Source: an uncultured Synergistales bacterium
GTDB taxonomy: Bacteria > Synergistota > Synergistia > Synergistales > Aminobacteriaceae
Length of the DNA stretch: 21,612 nucleotides
Direction: 5' to 3'
Assembly (NCBI GenBank): GCA_937957815.1
Contig: CALFXN010000162.1
Span: 1 to 21,612 of the forward strand
Below the pieces are notes generated by a model, which did no database searches, was not told the DNA's origin, and saw only the letters and a list, made by a program, of their open reading frames with translations. The position numbers and the translations under genes are program-made. Within the stretch, counting starts at the first letter, position 1. Every line of letters begins with the position of its first letter. Shown piece after piece: positions 6,670 to 14,335 of the stretch.

Positions 6670-7550
6670 TTCGTAGCATGACGGGGTATAGTCGGGTTTC
6701 GGTTTCGCGCGACTGGGGAGTCGCAACGATGGAGATTTCCTCGGTCAACCATCGGTTTCAGGACTTCTCGATCCGTCTTCCCCGGGAACTCTCACAATTC
6801 GAATCACAGATCCACTCGGTTCTCCGGAAGCGTCTTTCAAGAGGCAAAATACGGGCGACTCTCGATATCCAATGGGCTCCGTCCCTTACCGGATATCATA
6901 TTGATTCGCCGGTGCTCGACGGACTGTATGAAGAACTTCGGACTTTCCGGGAGAGAAAGGGATTGCATGGAGAATGTCTGCCCGAGCTGCTTCTGCAGCT
7001 TCCCGGTGTGCTGACCGGTCCTGCGAGCAGCGGAGAGCAGACGCTTGAGATATGCGAGGCGCTCGTGATGCTGTCCCAGGAGACGCTCGACCGGCTGGAA
7101 GAAATGAAAGCGGAGGAAGGAAAACACATTCAGGATGATATAATGTCGCACCTGACGGCTTTCGAAAACCTTCTCGATGCGATATCCGCGATCTGGAATA
7201 CGGAATCGGGGCGCGTTTTCTCCGAAACGCAGCAACGGATCAGAAAAACCGTCGGAGATATGAACGGCCTTGTCGAGGAGGGACGTCTCGTCCAGGAAAT
7301 TGTCATTATGGCGGACAAATGGGATATCTCGGAGGAGATTTCCCGCTCCAGAAGCCACGTGGAAAAATTCCGCTCGATTCTGGGGCAGGATGCATCTCAG
7401 GGCAAAAAACTCGATTTTCTCGTTCAGGAAATGAACAGGGAAGTCAACACGATGGGATCGAAACTCGCCAGTTCGGAGATGCGGTGGAGCGTCGTCGAGG
7501 CGAAGACCCTCATTGAACGCATCCGGGAACAAGTGCAAAACGTGGAGTGA
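6666..7550 (+). CDS. yicC: YicC/YloC-family endoribonuclease
   Basis: A 294-residue protein of the YicC/YloC family, shown in E. coli and B. subtilis to have endoribonuclease activity. The N-terminal signature MIRSMTGYSR and the following SVNHRFQDFSIRLP are diagnostic. The C-terminal DUF1732 part has SHVEKFRSIL and GKKLDFLVQEMNREVNTMGSK (about 256-276), the most conserved block of the family. Length is normal. AGGAGGAAGG just before the ATG gives a strong ribosome binding site, and the start overlaps the hflX stop. Placement immediately before remA and gmk is a well-known conserved neighbourhood. Its natural RNA targets in this organism cannot be inferred. Confidence 0.94.
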   Translation: MIRSMTGYSRVSVSRDWGVATMEISSVNHRFQDFSIRLPRELSQFESQIHSVLRKRLSRGKIRATLDIQWAPSLTGYHIDSPVLDGLYEELRTFRERKGLHGECLPELLLQLPGVLTGPASSGEQTLEICEALVMLSQETLDRLEEMKAEEGKHIQDDIMSHLTAFENLLDAISAIWNTESGRVFSETQQRIRKTVGDMNGLVEEGRLVQEIVIMADKWDISEEISRSRSHVEKFRSILGQDASQGKKLDFLVQEMNREVNTMGSKLASSEMRWSVVEAKTLIERIREQVQNVE

Positions 7551-7556
7551 TTCGGG

Positions 7557-7820
7557 ATGCCGTACAGACTCGTTCACATAGGATTCGGCAATATGATTGT
7601 CGCGGAGCGGATTGTCGCCATCATACACCCTTCCTCTGCGCCGATTAAGAGACTGAAAGAAGAGGCGAAGGAATCCGGACGCCTCATCGATGCGACGCAG
7701 GGCAGAAAGACGCGGGCGATTCTCGTTACGGACAGTAATCATGTCGTCCTGTCGGCCATTCAGCCGGAGACGATTGTGCATCGATTCGAGGATGAGGCGA
7801 ATGAAGGGGACGAAGACTAG
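7557..7820 (+). CDS. remA: RemA-like DNA-binding protein (DUF370)
   Basis: An 87-residue protein of the DUF370/RemA family. In B. subtilis RemA is a DNA-binding activator of biofilm matrix and osmoprotection genes and forms ring-like oligomers. In other bacteria the role is largely unknown. Visible family blocks are [17 protein letters not shown] (residues 6-22), SSAPIKRL (26-33), [14 protein letters not shown] (41-54) and [12 protein letters not shown] (62-73). The C-terminus is acidic. Length is typical. It follows yicC by 6 bases and overlaps gmk by 20, the standard yicC-remA-gmk-rpoZ order. The symbol is by homology only; I see no evidence here about its target genes. Confidence 0.93.
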   Translation: MPYRLVHIGFGNMIVAERIVAIIHPSSAPIKRLKEEAKESGRLIDATQGRKTRAILVTDSNHVVLSAIQPETIVHRFEDEANEGDED

Positions 7821-8409
7821 AAGAGGAAGGATTTTCGTCCTCTCCGGACCGAGTGGTGCGGGAAAGGGAACGGTTCGGAAGCGTCTTTTTCAGGAGATTC
7901 CGATGCTGAAGTACTCGATCTCCTGTACGACGCGATCTCCCCGTCCGGGAGAGAGGGACGGAATCGACTATCGTTTCATCGACGAAGGACAGTTCAGGCG
8001 GTATATCGACAGCGACGCATTTCTCGAATGGGCGAACGTTCACGGATTTCTCTACGGGACGCTTCTGTCCGATGTCGAGCTGGAGTGTTCTCTGGGATAC
8101 GATGTCGTTCTGGAAATAGATGTTCAGGGGGCAATGCAGGTCCAGAAACGCTGCGAACGGTGTGTCCTCATCTTCCTCAGCCCTCCGTCGCTTGACGCTC
8201 TCGAGGAGAGACTCAGACGCCGCGGGACGGAAAATGAGACGAATCTGCAGGTTCGCCTTCAGAATGCGTCCGATGAAATGGATTGCGCGGCGAAGTATGA
8301 TTACGTAGTCGTGAACGATGATGTCGAAACGGCGGTTGGTCGTATAGGAGAGATCATTTCCGGAGAAAGACGCAGGGAGTGCCTGAATGACGACGAGGGA
8401 GGTGAATAG
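7801..8409 (+). CDS. gmk: Guanylate kinase
   Basis: A 202-residue cytosolic kinase converting GMP to GDP with ATP, needed for GTP, dGTP and signalling-nucleotide supply. The P-loop GPSGAGKGT is at residues 16-24. The GMP-binding segment has [19 protein letters not shown] (about 39-57), and [10 protein letters not shown] and VLIFLSPPS lie in the core. [10 protein letters not shown] is the lid region. The ATG at 7801 is chosen because it gives the normal family length and has GAGGATGAGG just upstream. An ATG three codons earlier (7792) is a weaker alternative, and the longer frame from 7690 lies inside remA. It is directly followed by rpoZ. Confidence 0.95.
   Translation: MKGTKTRRGRIFVLSGPSGAGKGTVRKRLFQEIPMLKYSISCTTRSPRPGERDGIDYRFIDEGQFRRYIDSDAFLEWANVHGFLYGTLLSDVELECSLGYDVVLEIDVQGAMQVQKRCERCVLIFLSPPSLDALEERLRRRGTENETNLQVRLQNASDEMDCAAKYDYVVVNDDVETAVGRIGEIISGERRRECLNDDEGGE
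8398..8405 (+). promoter_or_regulatory. Ribosome binding site deciding the rpoZ start
   Basis: GGAGGTGA is a near-perfect complement to the 16S rRNA 3' end. It lies five bases before TTG 8411, inside the last codons of gmk. It favours a TTG start for rpoZ over the upstream in-frame ATG (8387), which has only a shorter GGGAG seven bases ahead of it. Confidence 0.6.
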
Positions 8410-8410
8410 A

Positions 8411-8659
8411 TTGAAATTTTACGATATAGATGAACTGTCGAGGAAGATAGGTATCAACAACAAGTATATGTTGACCACGCTGGTTTCCGGCCGTGCGAGG
8501 GCGATCAGCGAACAGAAGGGGAGAATTCTCGAGGAAGAAGAGAAATACATCTCCGTCGTTCTGGACGAACTCGATGCGAAGCGGCTTTCCATCGCTTCCG
8601 CATTGCCGGGATCGCCCGTTGCGGCAGAGGAGAAATCCGATGCTTCCGTGGAAGAATAA
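8411..8659 (+). CDS. rpoZ: RNA polymerase omega subunit
   Basis: A small omega subunit that helps assemble the beta-prime subunit and, in many bacteria, contributes to a ppGpp site. The core reads YDIDELSRKIGINNKYMLTT followed by LVSGRARAISEQ, matching the omega pattern of a short helix, then N/S-KY-x-L-x(n)-RAR. An acidic, low-complexity tail follows. From TTG 8411 the product is 82 residues. From ATG 8387 it would be 90, adding MTTREVNR. The TTG is preferred because of the GGAGGTGA site five bases upstream; this is a judgement, not proof. The position directly after gmk is conserved across many phyla. It overlaps coaBC by 20 bases. Confidence 0.88.
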   Translation: MKFYDIDELSRKIGINNKYMLTTLVSGRARAISEQKGRILEEEEKYISVVLDELDAKRLSIASALPGSPVAAEEKSDASVEE

Positions 8660-9863
8660 CAGACGGGTCCTTCTCGGAGTCTCCGGGGGAATCGCCGCGT
8701 ACAAGGCTGCCGAGATCGTTCGTCTCTTGCGGCATCATTGTTGCGATGTCGAGGTCGTTCTGACCGAGGACGCGGAGAGGTTCGTCTCACCGCTGACCCT
8801 CTCGACGCTTTCCGGCAGACGGACGTGGCGCCAGCAGGATTACCTGTCTTCCGATTATGGGTATCAGATCCCACACATCTTGCTTGCCGACTGGGCGGAG
8901 GTCGTCGTGACGGCTCCCGCGACTGCGAACACGATTGCGGGACTTGCTCAGGGGACGGCGCGGTCGCTTCTCGAATCGGTCATTCTTGCGACACGGGCTC
9001 CGGTCCTGATTTTCCCAGCGATGAACGTCCATATGCTTGAGAACGCCGCGACGCAGGACAATATCGGGGAACTGAGGCGACGAGGCATCCGCGTTGCGGA
9101 ACCGGCGGAGGGGGCTCTTGCCTGCGGGTACGAAGGCAAGGGACGACTCCCCTCTCCCGAAGTCATTCTTCAGGAAATCTGGCGACTCCTCTGTCCGAAG
9201 AAGGACCTTTCCTCATGTCGTGTTCTGGTGACTTCGGGTCCGACGTGGGAGTTTCTCGATCCGGTCCGGTTCATAGGGAACCCGAGTTCGGGCAAAATGG
9301 GGCGCGCCGTGGCGCGGACCGCGTGGTACAGAGGAGGCGACGTTACGATCGTCGAAGGCCCCGTATCTCTCGAAGCTCCGTATGGCATCGAACGCGTTCC
9401 GGTCATCTCCGCGCTCGATATGTACGAAGCGGTCTTGTCGAGAGCGGGGGAAAATGACGTCATTGTCAAAGCCGCGGCTGTCGGCGACTTTCGTCCCGAG
9501 ACCCGCGAGGAAGGAAAGGTCAAACGAGAGGGCAGGGACCGCCTGACGATTTCGCTCGTGCAGAACCCGGATATCGCAAGAGAGCTCGGCGTCAGAAAGC
9601 GAAAGGACCAGATCCTCGTCGGATTCGCCGCCGAATCATCCGATCTGATCGTTCACGCTTCGGAAAAGATCCGGCGAAAGGGACTCGATTTTATCGTCGC
9701 GAACGATATCACCGCTGAAGGAGCCGGCTTCGGGGCGGATACGAACCGCGTTGTCTTCCTTTTCCCGGATGGAACGTCCAGACGGGTCGAAGGCGCCAAG
9801 GAAGATGTCGCCGACGTGCTGTGGGATCTCGTTTCTTCGCTGCGCTGTGGAACGGGGAACTGA
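8640..9863 (+). CDS. coaBC: Bifunctional phosphopantothenoylcysteine synthetase/decarboxylase
   Basis: A 407-residue fusion enzyme of coenzyme A synthesis. The N-terminal CoaC half decarboxylates phosphopantothenoylcysteine using FMN: GVSGGIAAYK (13-22), catalytic H79 in IPHILLADWAE, APATANTIAGLAQG (92-105), PAMN (126-129) and C162 in ALACGYEGKGRLP. The C-terminal CoaB half joins cysteine to 4'-phosphopantothenate using CTP: VTSGPTWEFLDPVRFIGNPSSGKMG (197-221), KAAAVGDFRP (277-286) and ANDI (354-357). Both active sites look intact and the length is standard. The start ATG 8640 has AGAGGAG eight bases upstream. A longer frame from 8493 overlaps rpoZ and is not family-like. coaD at 19874 supplies another step of the same pathway. 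Confidence 0.96.
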   Translation: MLPWKNNRRVLLGVSGGIAAYKAAEIVRLLRHHCCDVEVVLTEDAERFVSPLTLSTLSGRRTWRQQDYLSSDYGYQIPHILLADWAEVVVTAPATANTIAGLAQGTARSLLESVILATRAPVLIFPAMNVHMLENAATQDNIGELRRRGIRVAEPAEGALACGYEGKGRLPSPEVILQEIWRLLCPKKDLSSCRVLVTSGPTWEFLDPVRFIGNPSSGKMGRAVARTAWYRGGDVTIVEGPVSLEAPYGIERVPVISALDMYEAVLSRAGENDVIVKAAAVGDFRPETREEGKVKREGRDRLTISLVQNPDIARELGVRKRKDQILVGFAAESSDLIVHASEKIRRKGLDFIVANDITAEGAGFGADTNRVVFLFPDGTSRRVEGAKEDVADVLWDLVSSLRCGTGN

Positions 9864-9866
9864 TGA

Positions 9867-11669
9867 GTGTTTCCTCTTGTCGATGTCGTCGTTCCCGGTC
9901 CATGGTGGAACTGCCTCACCTATCGTTGCGTGGAGGAAGAACTCTCTGAAGGGTGTCGCGTGCGGGTTCCTCTCGGAAGGGGAACCCGCACCGCCTTTGT
10001 GACGCGCTCCGGTTCAGGCGAGAACCCCGTTGCCGTTTCGGCCCTGCGAAACGTTATGGAAGTCCTTGATCGTCATCCCGTTTTCCCTCCTACTTTGTGG
10101 CATCTCAGCGGCTGGATCGGCGAAACCTGTCTCTGCGGCAGGGGAATGGCGCTCGGAGACATGTTGCCCCCCGATATTCTCAGCGGAGCGCCATGTGAGG
10201 CATTTCCTTTTCCCCGAATCTCCGAACGAGAGTGCCCTGCGGATACTCTCGTGTACCGGAATCGCGACGCGCAGCGGTTTGAGGAATACGAACGGCTGAT
10301 CCGGGAGACAAAAGGTTCGTCGCTCGTTCTCTTCCCGGAATATGGAATGGCACGGCGTTTTTTCGATTCCCTGACGGAAAAAAGCGACGTCCTCCTCTGG
10401 CCCGGGCAGGGAGGAAAGAGACTTCGGGCTGCCTGGGATGCGACACGCCGCGGCATTCCCCGTGTCGTCGTGAGCGCTCCGGGAGGATGCTATGCCCCCT
10501 TGCCGCAGATCGACCTTGTCGTTCTCGAAGAGGAAAACGCGGCCTCCTACGATTCTCAGAAATATCCGTATATGAACTACAGGATGATTGCCGCGCGCAG
10601 GGCGCGGGAACATTACGCTCACCTCGTCCTTGGCGGAAGGATGCCGTCCTCGCGCGTGTTTCGCCGCTATGCGCCGGTTTCGGGCGATCGTCCGGGAAGC
10701 AGACTGATCCTTGTACGGAAAAGTGACGTCAGAAAGAAAACCGCGGTTGGGGTCGAAGGACAGATTCCGATAGGACAGGCCATTCTGAGGACGACGGAGA
10801 AAACGTTGCGGCAGTCGCGCGTTGCCCTGTGGATTCTTGACCGTGTCGGCTACGCGATCGGCATACGTTGCGACGACTGTGAAAAAGAAGTCACCTGCGG
10901 GCGATGCGGAGGTACGCTCCGATGGAAACAGGGAGAAACGTTTGCGGTATGCACGCGGTGCAATACGCATTCTCCAGTTCCGGAGAGATGCCCCGTCTGT
11001 GGCGGTTTTATTCTGAAGGGAGATCGTCCCGGAATCGAAACGCTCTGTCGGACAGCCGCGAGGTGTGCGGGAGACGGCCGTGTCGTCGAATGCAACGCCG
11101 GGGATTTCTCCGTGGCCCGGAAAAGAAAGGACATTGAAAGACACATGTCCGGCGGCGGTATTTTGCTCGGAACCAGAGGCATACTTCCGTTCTGTGACAT
11201 CCTTCCGGTTGGTCTGGTCTGCTGGATCGATCCCGAGGTGGAATTGGGATTCGCCCGATATTTTGGTTCCGTACTCCTTTTTTCCATGATCTGGGAGTCC
11301 TGCTGGAGAGGGAATGACGTCGAAAAACGGAGAGTCCTTGTCCAGACGTCCGATATGGGTGCACGGTGGATCAAAGGCCTCCGGCAAGGGTGGAATCTGT
11401 TCTGGAGTGAGGAAATACGTGAACGGAGGGAGATGGCCTTGCCTCCTTACACGCTTCAGTTCGAGATCGAGGCGTCCAGGGAGATCCGGAAGGATCTGCT
11501 CGAATCCCTGACACAGGCGAACATTGATGTGATACCATGGAGCGACGGGAACGAACGCGCCATTGTCGTCGGCGGGAGCCTGCGGGTAATGGTACGGGCG
11601 ATGGAGAAACACTTTTCGATCAGGGCTTCCGGAATGGGTTTTCCCCGAATTCGCGTTCGAATGGAATAA
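9867..11669 (+). CDS. priA: PriA-like primosomal protein N' lacking helicase motifs
   Basis: A 600-residue PriA homologue, short for a family usually over 700. PriA binds stalled forks and starts replisome reloading. The N-terminal DNA-binding domain is recognisable (GCRVRVPLGRGTRTAFV, residues 29-45). The zinc domain is complete, with paired cysteines C335/C338, C344/C347, C362/C365 and C375/C378 after DRVGYA, and the late MALPPYTLQF (523-532) corresponds to the usual LGYPPF block. The ATPase motifs are gone. Where GVTGSGKTEVY belongs the protein has RNRDAQRFEEY (131-141). DEEH reads EEEN (221-224), GSATPS reads GGRMPS (256-261), and the GTQMxxKG and AGRAGR motifs read GTRGILPF (435-442) and SCWRGND (478-484). 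It should be helicase-dead. The start is GTG 9867, three bases after coaBC, after GGGGAA. Confidence 0.9.
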   Translation: MFPLVDVVVPGPWWNCLTYRCVEEELSEGCRVRVPLGRGTRTAFVTRSGSGENPVAVSALRNVMEVLDRHPVFPPTLWHLSGWIGETCLCGRGMALGDMLPPDILSGAPCEAFPFPRISERECPADTLVYRNRDAQRFEEYERLIRETKGSSLVLFPEYGMARRFFDSLTEKSDVLLWPGQGGKRLRAAWDATRRGIPRVVVSAPGGCYAPLPQIDLVVLEEENAASYDSQKYPYMNYRMIAARRAREHYAHLVLGGRMPSSRVFRRYAPVSGDRPGSRLILVRKSDVRKKTAVGVEGQIPIGQAILRTTEKTLRQSRVALWILDRVGYAIGIRCDDCEKEVTCGRCGGTLRWKQGETFAVCTRCNTHSPVPERCPVCGGFILKGDRPGIETLCRTAARCAGDGRVVECNAGDFSVARKRKDIERHMSGGGILLGTRGILPFCDILPVGLVCWIDPEVELGFARYFGSVLLFSMIWESCWRGNDVEKRRVLVQTSDMGARWIKGLRQGWNLFWSEEIRERREMALPPYTLQFEIEASREIRKDLLESLTQANIDVIPWSDGNERAIVVGGSLRVMVRAMEKHFSIRASGMGFPRIRVRME

Positions 11670-11695
11670 TTGAAGCTCCAGGGAAGGAAGATAGC

Positions 11696-13024
11696 GTGTT
11701 CGTCGTATCTATCGTCGGAAGACCGAACGTTGGAAAATCCTCGTTGTTCAATCGCCTTGTAGGTCGCAAAGAGGCCATTGTCGACGACTGTCCCGGAGTG
11801 ACCCGGGATAGGCTGTATGGCGTTGCCACGTGGAAGGAACGGAGCTTTTACGTCGTCGATACCGGCGGGTACCTTTCGGAGGATTCCCATCCCGTGATGG
11901 AGGGAGTCCGGAAACAGATCCGCCTTGCGATAGCCGAGAGCGACATCGTTCTTCTCGTGATCGACGGCATTGAAGGACCGACTCTTCTGGATCAGGACGT
12001 CGCGGATGTTCTGCGACAATCGGGAAAACAGGTTCTCGTTGTTGTCAACAAGATCGACGATTTCAAGCACGAGAATGACGTTCTCGACGGGTATTCGCTC
12101 GGATTCGGCGATGTGATCGGCGTGAGCGCCGAACATAAGCGGAATATCGACGAACTTCTCGACGGTATCGCGGGATTGCTTCCCGCAGAAGAAGAGACGC
12201 CTGCAGAAGATGGGGAAAATGCTGAAATCCGAGTCGCGCTCGTCGGACGACCGAATGTCGGGAAGTCGAGTCTCCTGAATGTTCTGGCCGGCCAGGAGCG
12301 ATCCATCGTGAGCGATAAACCCGGAACTACGAGGGATGCCGTCGATACGACGTTCGAGTCCGAAGGGTGCGTTTTCCGACTCATCGACACCGCGGGACTC
12401 AGACGTAAAAGTCGTGTCAGGGAGGATATCGAGTATTATTCGTTCCTCCGGACCATGCAGGCCATTGACAGATCCGATGTTGCGCTGCTCGTGATGGACG
12501 CGACCGAACCGGCGACAGATCAGGATAAAAAGCTCGCATCCCTGGTCCTCGAAAAGGGGAAGGGGCTTGTAATCCTTCTGAACAAATGGGACCTTCTCGG
12601 GAGGAAAGATAACGATCTCGGCGATCGTATGAAGGAACTCGTACGCGACGGGATGGTTTTTGCAAAACACGCACCTGTAGTCTTTGTGTCGGCACTGACG
12701 AAGCGAGGGCTTCACAAGATATTCAGGGTGATTCTTTCAGTATTTGAAAACAGAAAACGGCGCATCAGTACGAATACGCTCAACAGAATCATTCGTGACC
12801 TGCTCGCTTTTGACAGACTTCCGTCGGACAGGAACGGAAGGCGTCTTAATATCTATTATTGTACACAATCAGCCGTTGAACCTCCTACTTTTGTCTTCTT
12901 TGTCAACAACGCGACTCTCGTAACACCGGCCTTTGAAAACCACATTGAGAACGAGCTTCGGGAGATTGCCGATTTTCAGGGGGCCCCGATACGATTTTTC
13001 TGGAGGGAAAAGGCTCGGGAGTGA
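11696..13024 (+). CDS. der: Ribosome biogenesis GTPase Der (EngA)
   Basis: A 442-residue double-GTPase acting in late assembly of the 50S ribosomal subunit. The first G domain has GRPNVGKS (8-15), DTGG (55-58) and NKID (118-121). An acidic linker (about 164-177) leads to the second, with GRPNVGKS (184-191), DTAG near 231 and NKWD near 300. The C-terminal KH-like domain ends with YYCTQSAVEPPTFVFFVN and the FQGAPIRFFWRE tail, both characteristic of Der. The GTG at 11696 gives the canonical N-terminus MFVVSIVGRPNVGKS and has GGGAAGGAAG just upstream. An ATG at 11537 in the same frame is inside priA and would add unrelated sequence. It is the last gene of the packed operon. Confidence 0.95.
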   Translation: MFVVSIVGRPNVGKSSLFNRLVGRKEAIVDDCPGVTRDRLYGVATWKERSFYVVDTGGYLSEDSHPVMEGVRKQIRLAIAESDIVLLVIDGIEGPTLLDQDVADVLRQSGKQVLVVVNKIDDFKHENDVLDGYSLGFGDVIGVSAEHKRNIDELLDGIAGLLPAEEETPAEDGENAEIRVALVGRPNVGKSSLLNVLAGQERSIVSDKPGTTRDAVDTTFESEGCVFRLIDTAGLRRKSRVREDIEYYSFLRTMQAIDRSDVALLVMDATEPATDQDKKLASLVLEKGKGLVILLNKWDLLGRKDNDLGDRMKELVRDGMVFAKHAPVVFVSALTKRGLHKIFRVILSVFENRKRRISTNTLNRIIRDLLAFDRLPSDRNGRRLNIYYCTQSAVEPPTFVFFVNNATLVTPAFENHIENELREIADFQGAPIRFFWREKARE

Positions 13025-13032
13025 GATTTTTC

Positions 13033-13061
13033 TTGACCGGAACTAGGGTTGCTGGTAAAAC
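13033..13061 (+). promoter_or_regulatory. Probable promoter of the HU gene
   Basis: TTGACC (13033-13038) and TAAAAC (13056-13061) are separated by 17 bases, in the 109-base gap after der. Predicted transcription start is near 13068. There is no terminator between der and this point, so HU may also be read from the upstream operon. Having its own promoter fits the abundance expected of a nucleoid protein. Confidence 0.6.
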
Positions 13062-13094
13062 TAAGGAGTTCAAAGTGTGGCTTCATTTCCTTAT

Positions 13095-13110
13095 TATCTC
13101 GCTGGAGATA
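13095..13110 (+). repeat. Short inverted repeat in the HU leader
   Basis: TATCTC-GCTG-GAGATA is a perfect six-base-pair hairpin with a four-base loop. It ends ten bases before the HU ribosome binding site at 13120-13126. It could shape translation initiation or be a protein site; its role is unknown. Confidence 0.5.
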
Positions 13111-13119
13111 CCACGGAAG

Positions 13120-13126
13120 AGGAGGT
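13120..13126 (+). promoter_or_regulatory. Ribosome binding site deciding the HU start
   Basis: AGGAGGT lies seven bases before TTG 13134, an ideal spacing. It supports the TTG that yields a canonical 92-residue HU. A competing in-frame GTG (13077) has TAAGGAG eight bases upstream, but the predicted transcript start near 13068 would leave most of that site outside the message. Confidence 0.65.
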
Positions 13127-13133
13127 TGTGGGT

Positions 13134-13412
13134 TTGACGAAGACGGATCTGATCAATGCGGTGGCGAAGGCGACGGGACTCAACAAGAAAGAGTCTGGAA
13201 GTGCGGTGAATGCGGTCTTCGAGGCAATTGAAGGGGCCCTTGAGAAGGGGGACAAGGTCCAGCTTGTCGGTTTCGGAACATTTGAAGTTCGGAAACGGGC
13301 CGCGAGAGAAGGCAGGAATCCTCAGAATCCCAAGAAGGTCATCAAGATCCCGGCGAAGACAGTTCCCGCTTTTCGTCCCGGCAAGGCGCTCAAGGACAAA
13401 GTCCAGAAATAG
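13134..13412 (+). CDS. hup: HU-family nucleoid DNA-binding protein
   Basis: A 92-residue HU protein, a homodimeric DNA-bending nucleoid protein. From the TTG start it reads [20 protein letters not shown], the canonical first helices. [22 protein letters not shown] is the saddle. [20 protein letters not shown] is the DNA-gripping beta arm with the intercalating proline region, ending [11 protein letters not shown]. The TTG is chosen because it gives exactly the family length and has a perfect AGGAGGT seven bases upstream. Starting at GTG 13077 would add a 19-residue hydrophobic/acidic extension not typical of HU; this remains possible as a second form. It has its own promoter and a strong terminator. 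Confidence 0.95.
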   Translation: MTKTDLINAVAKATGLNKKESGSAVNAVFEAIEGALEKGDKVQLVGFGTFEVRKRAAREGRNPQNPKKVIKIPAKTVPAFRPGKALKDKVQK

Positions 13413-13447
13413 GCATTTCTTCATCTGGTCTGACGTTTTTTTCTTCA

Positions 13448-13479
13448 AAAGCGGCCTTTCAGAGGCCGCTTTGTTTTTT
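13448..13479 (+). terminator. Intrinsic terminator of the HU gene
   Basis: AAAGCGGCCT (13448-13457) pairs with AGGCCGCTTT (13463-13472) around a five-base loop, followed by GTTTTTT. It lies 35 bases after the HU stop. On the minus strand the same stem ends with only a short T run, so it may also weakly terminate the converging rsmA transcript. Confidence 0.88.
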
Positions 13480-13487
13480 GGGTGCAT

Positions 13488-14312
13488 TTATCTTTCAATG
13501 GCACTCAGATGTTTGTACAGGCATAACCATGTATCCGATGAAAGCTCTTCCGCCCGCAACATCCCATCCTTATTGATCCCGATTCGTGCGAATGCTTCGT
13601 GAACGACGATTTGCGAAAAACCTGCATCGCGCAGATTTCGAGAAAGCGTTTTTCGCCTGTGCCGGAAAGCGTTTTCAAGAAATTTCCTGTAATCGCGATG
13701 TGTCGCGACCGCAAGATTTTCCGTTGTTCTGAATACTGCCAGAACCGAATCAGTTCTCGGAACTGGGCGAAACGAGCGTCCGGCCACATGGCGGACAACG
13801 GAACCGCCGCCGAGAGTTTCGAGAACGATTCCGAGTGGGCCTCGGCTTTTTGTTCCGGGAGGGGCCGTCAGACGATCCATGGCGACTTTCTCGAGAAGGA
13901 GGATGACCCTGCTGACAGAACCGAGCCCCGATGTTATCAATGCCCAAAGCAATGGAGTCGTGATGCTGTACGGGATGTTTGCAACGATCTTGGTGAGGGA
14001 AGAAGGTGACTGGCGAAAAATCGTGGAATAATCCCACGTACACGCATCTCCCCAAAAAAGGGAAAGGCGCCCCGGATATCGTTCACGAAGGGGTGAGAGC
14101 CATCGGGAGAGCCGTTCGTCGATTTCTATGGCGAAAACCCGCGACGAGTTCAGGATAAGTGCTTCGGTGAGAATGCCTTTTCCCGGACCGATTTCAAGAA
14201 CCGCTTCTTCCGGGACGAGTTCCGCCGCATCAAGGATCTCGGCCAGAACGGTCCTGTCGATGAGAAAATTCTGCCCCCATTTCGGCTTCGGAAGAAACGT
14301 CGAGTGTTCCAT
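13488..14312 (-). CDS. rsmA: 16S rRNA (adenine1518/1519-N6,N6)-dimethyltransferase
   Basis: RsmA (KsgA) uses S-adenosylmethionine to dimethylate two adjacent adenines near the 3' end of 16S rRNA, a late checkpoint in 30S assembly. The 274-residue product has WGQNFLID (12-19), the SAM motif VLEIGPGKGILT (38-49), acidic IEID (62-65) and the catalytic motif NIPYSITTP (112-120), where most homologues have NLPY. The C-terminal domain has FRPVPRTDSVLAVF and ends near RAEELS. The ATG at 14312 gives the family N-terminus and has GGGGAGGTG at 14326-14318. The in-frame extension to 14414 runs back into the tRNA-Pro gene and is not coding. It lies just downstream of the tRNA-Pro terminator; I see no separate promoter. 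Confidence 0.95.
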   Translation of the reverse strand: MEHSTFLPKPKWGQNFLIDRTVLAEILDAAELVPEEAVLEIGPGKGILTEALILNSSRVFAIEIDERLSRWLSPLRERYPGRLSLFWGDACTWDYSTIFRQSPSSLTKIVANIPYSITTPLLWALITSGLGSVSRVILLLEKVAMDRLTAPPGTKSRGPLGIVLETLGGGSVVRHVAGRSFRPVPRTDSVLAVFRTTENLAVATHRDYRKFLENAFRHRRKTLSRNLRDAGFSQIVVHEAFARIGINKDGMLRAEELSSDTWLCLYKHLSAIER

Positions 14313-14335
14313 GAGCGCACCTCCCCGACGAGAAT

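Noticed and set aside
10014..11612. A 532-codon open frame on the minus strand opposite priA
   Set aside because: It shows no family motifs and no plausible ribosome binding site. The plus-strand frame has the PriA zinc cysteines and fits the operon.
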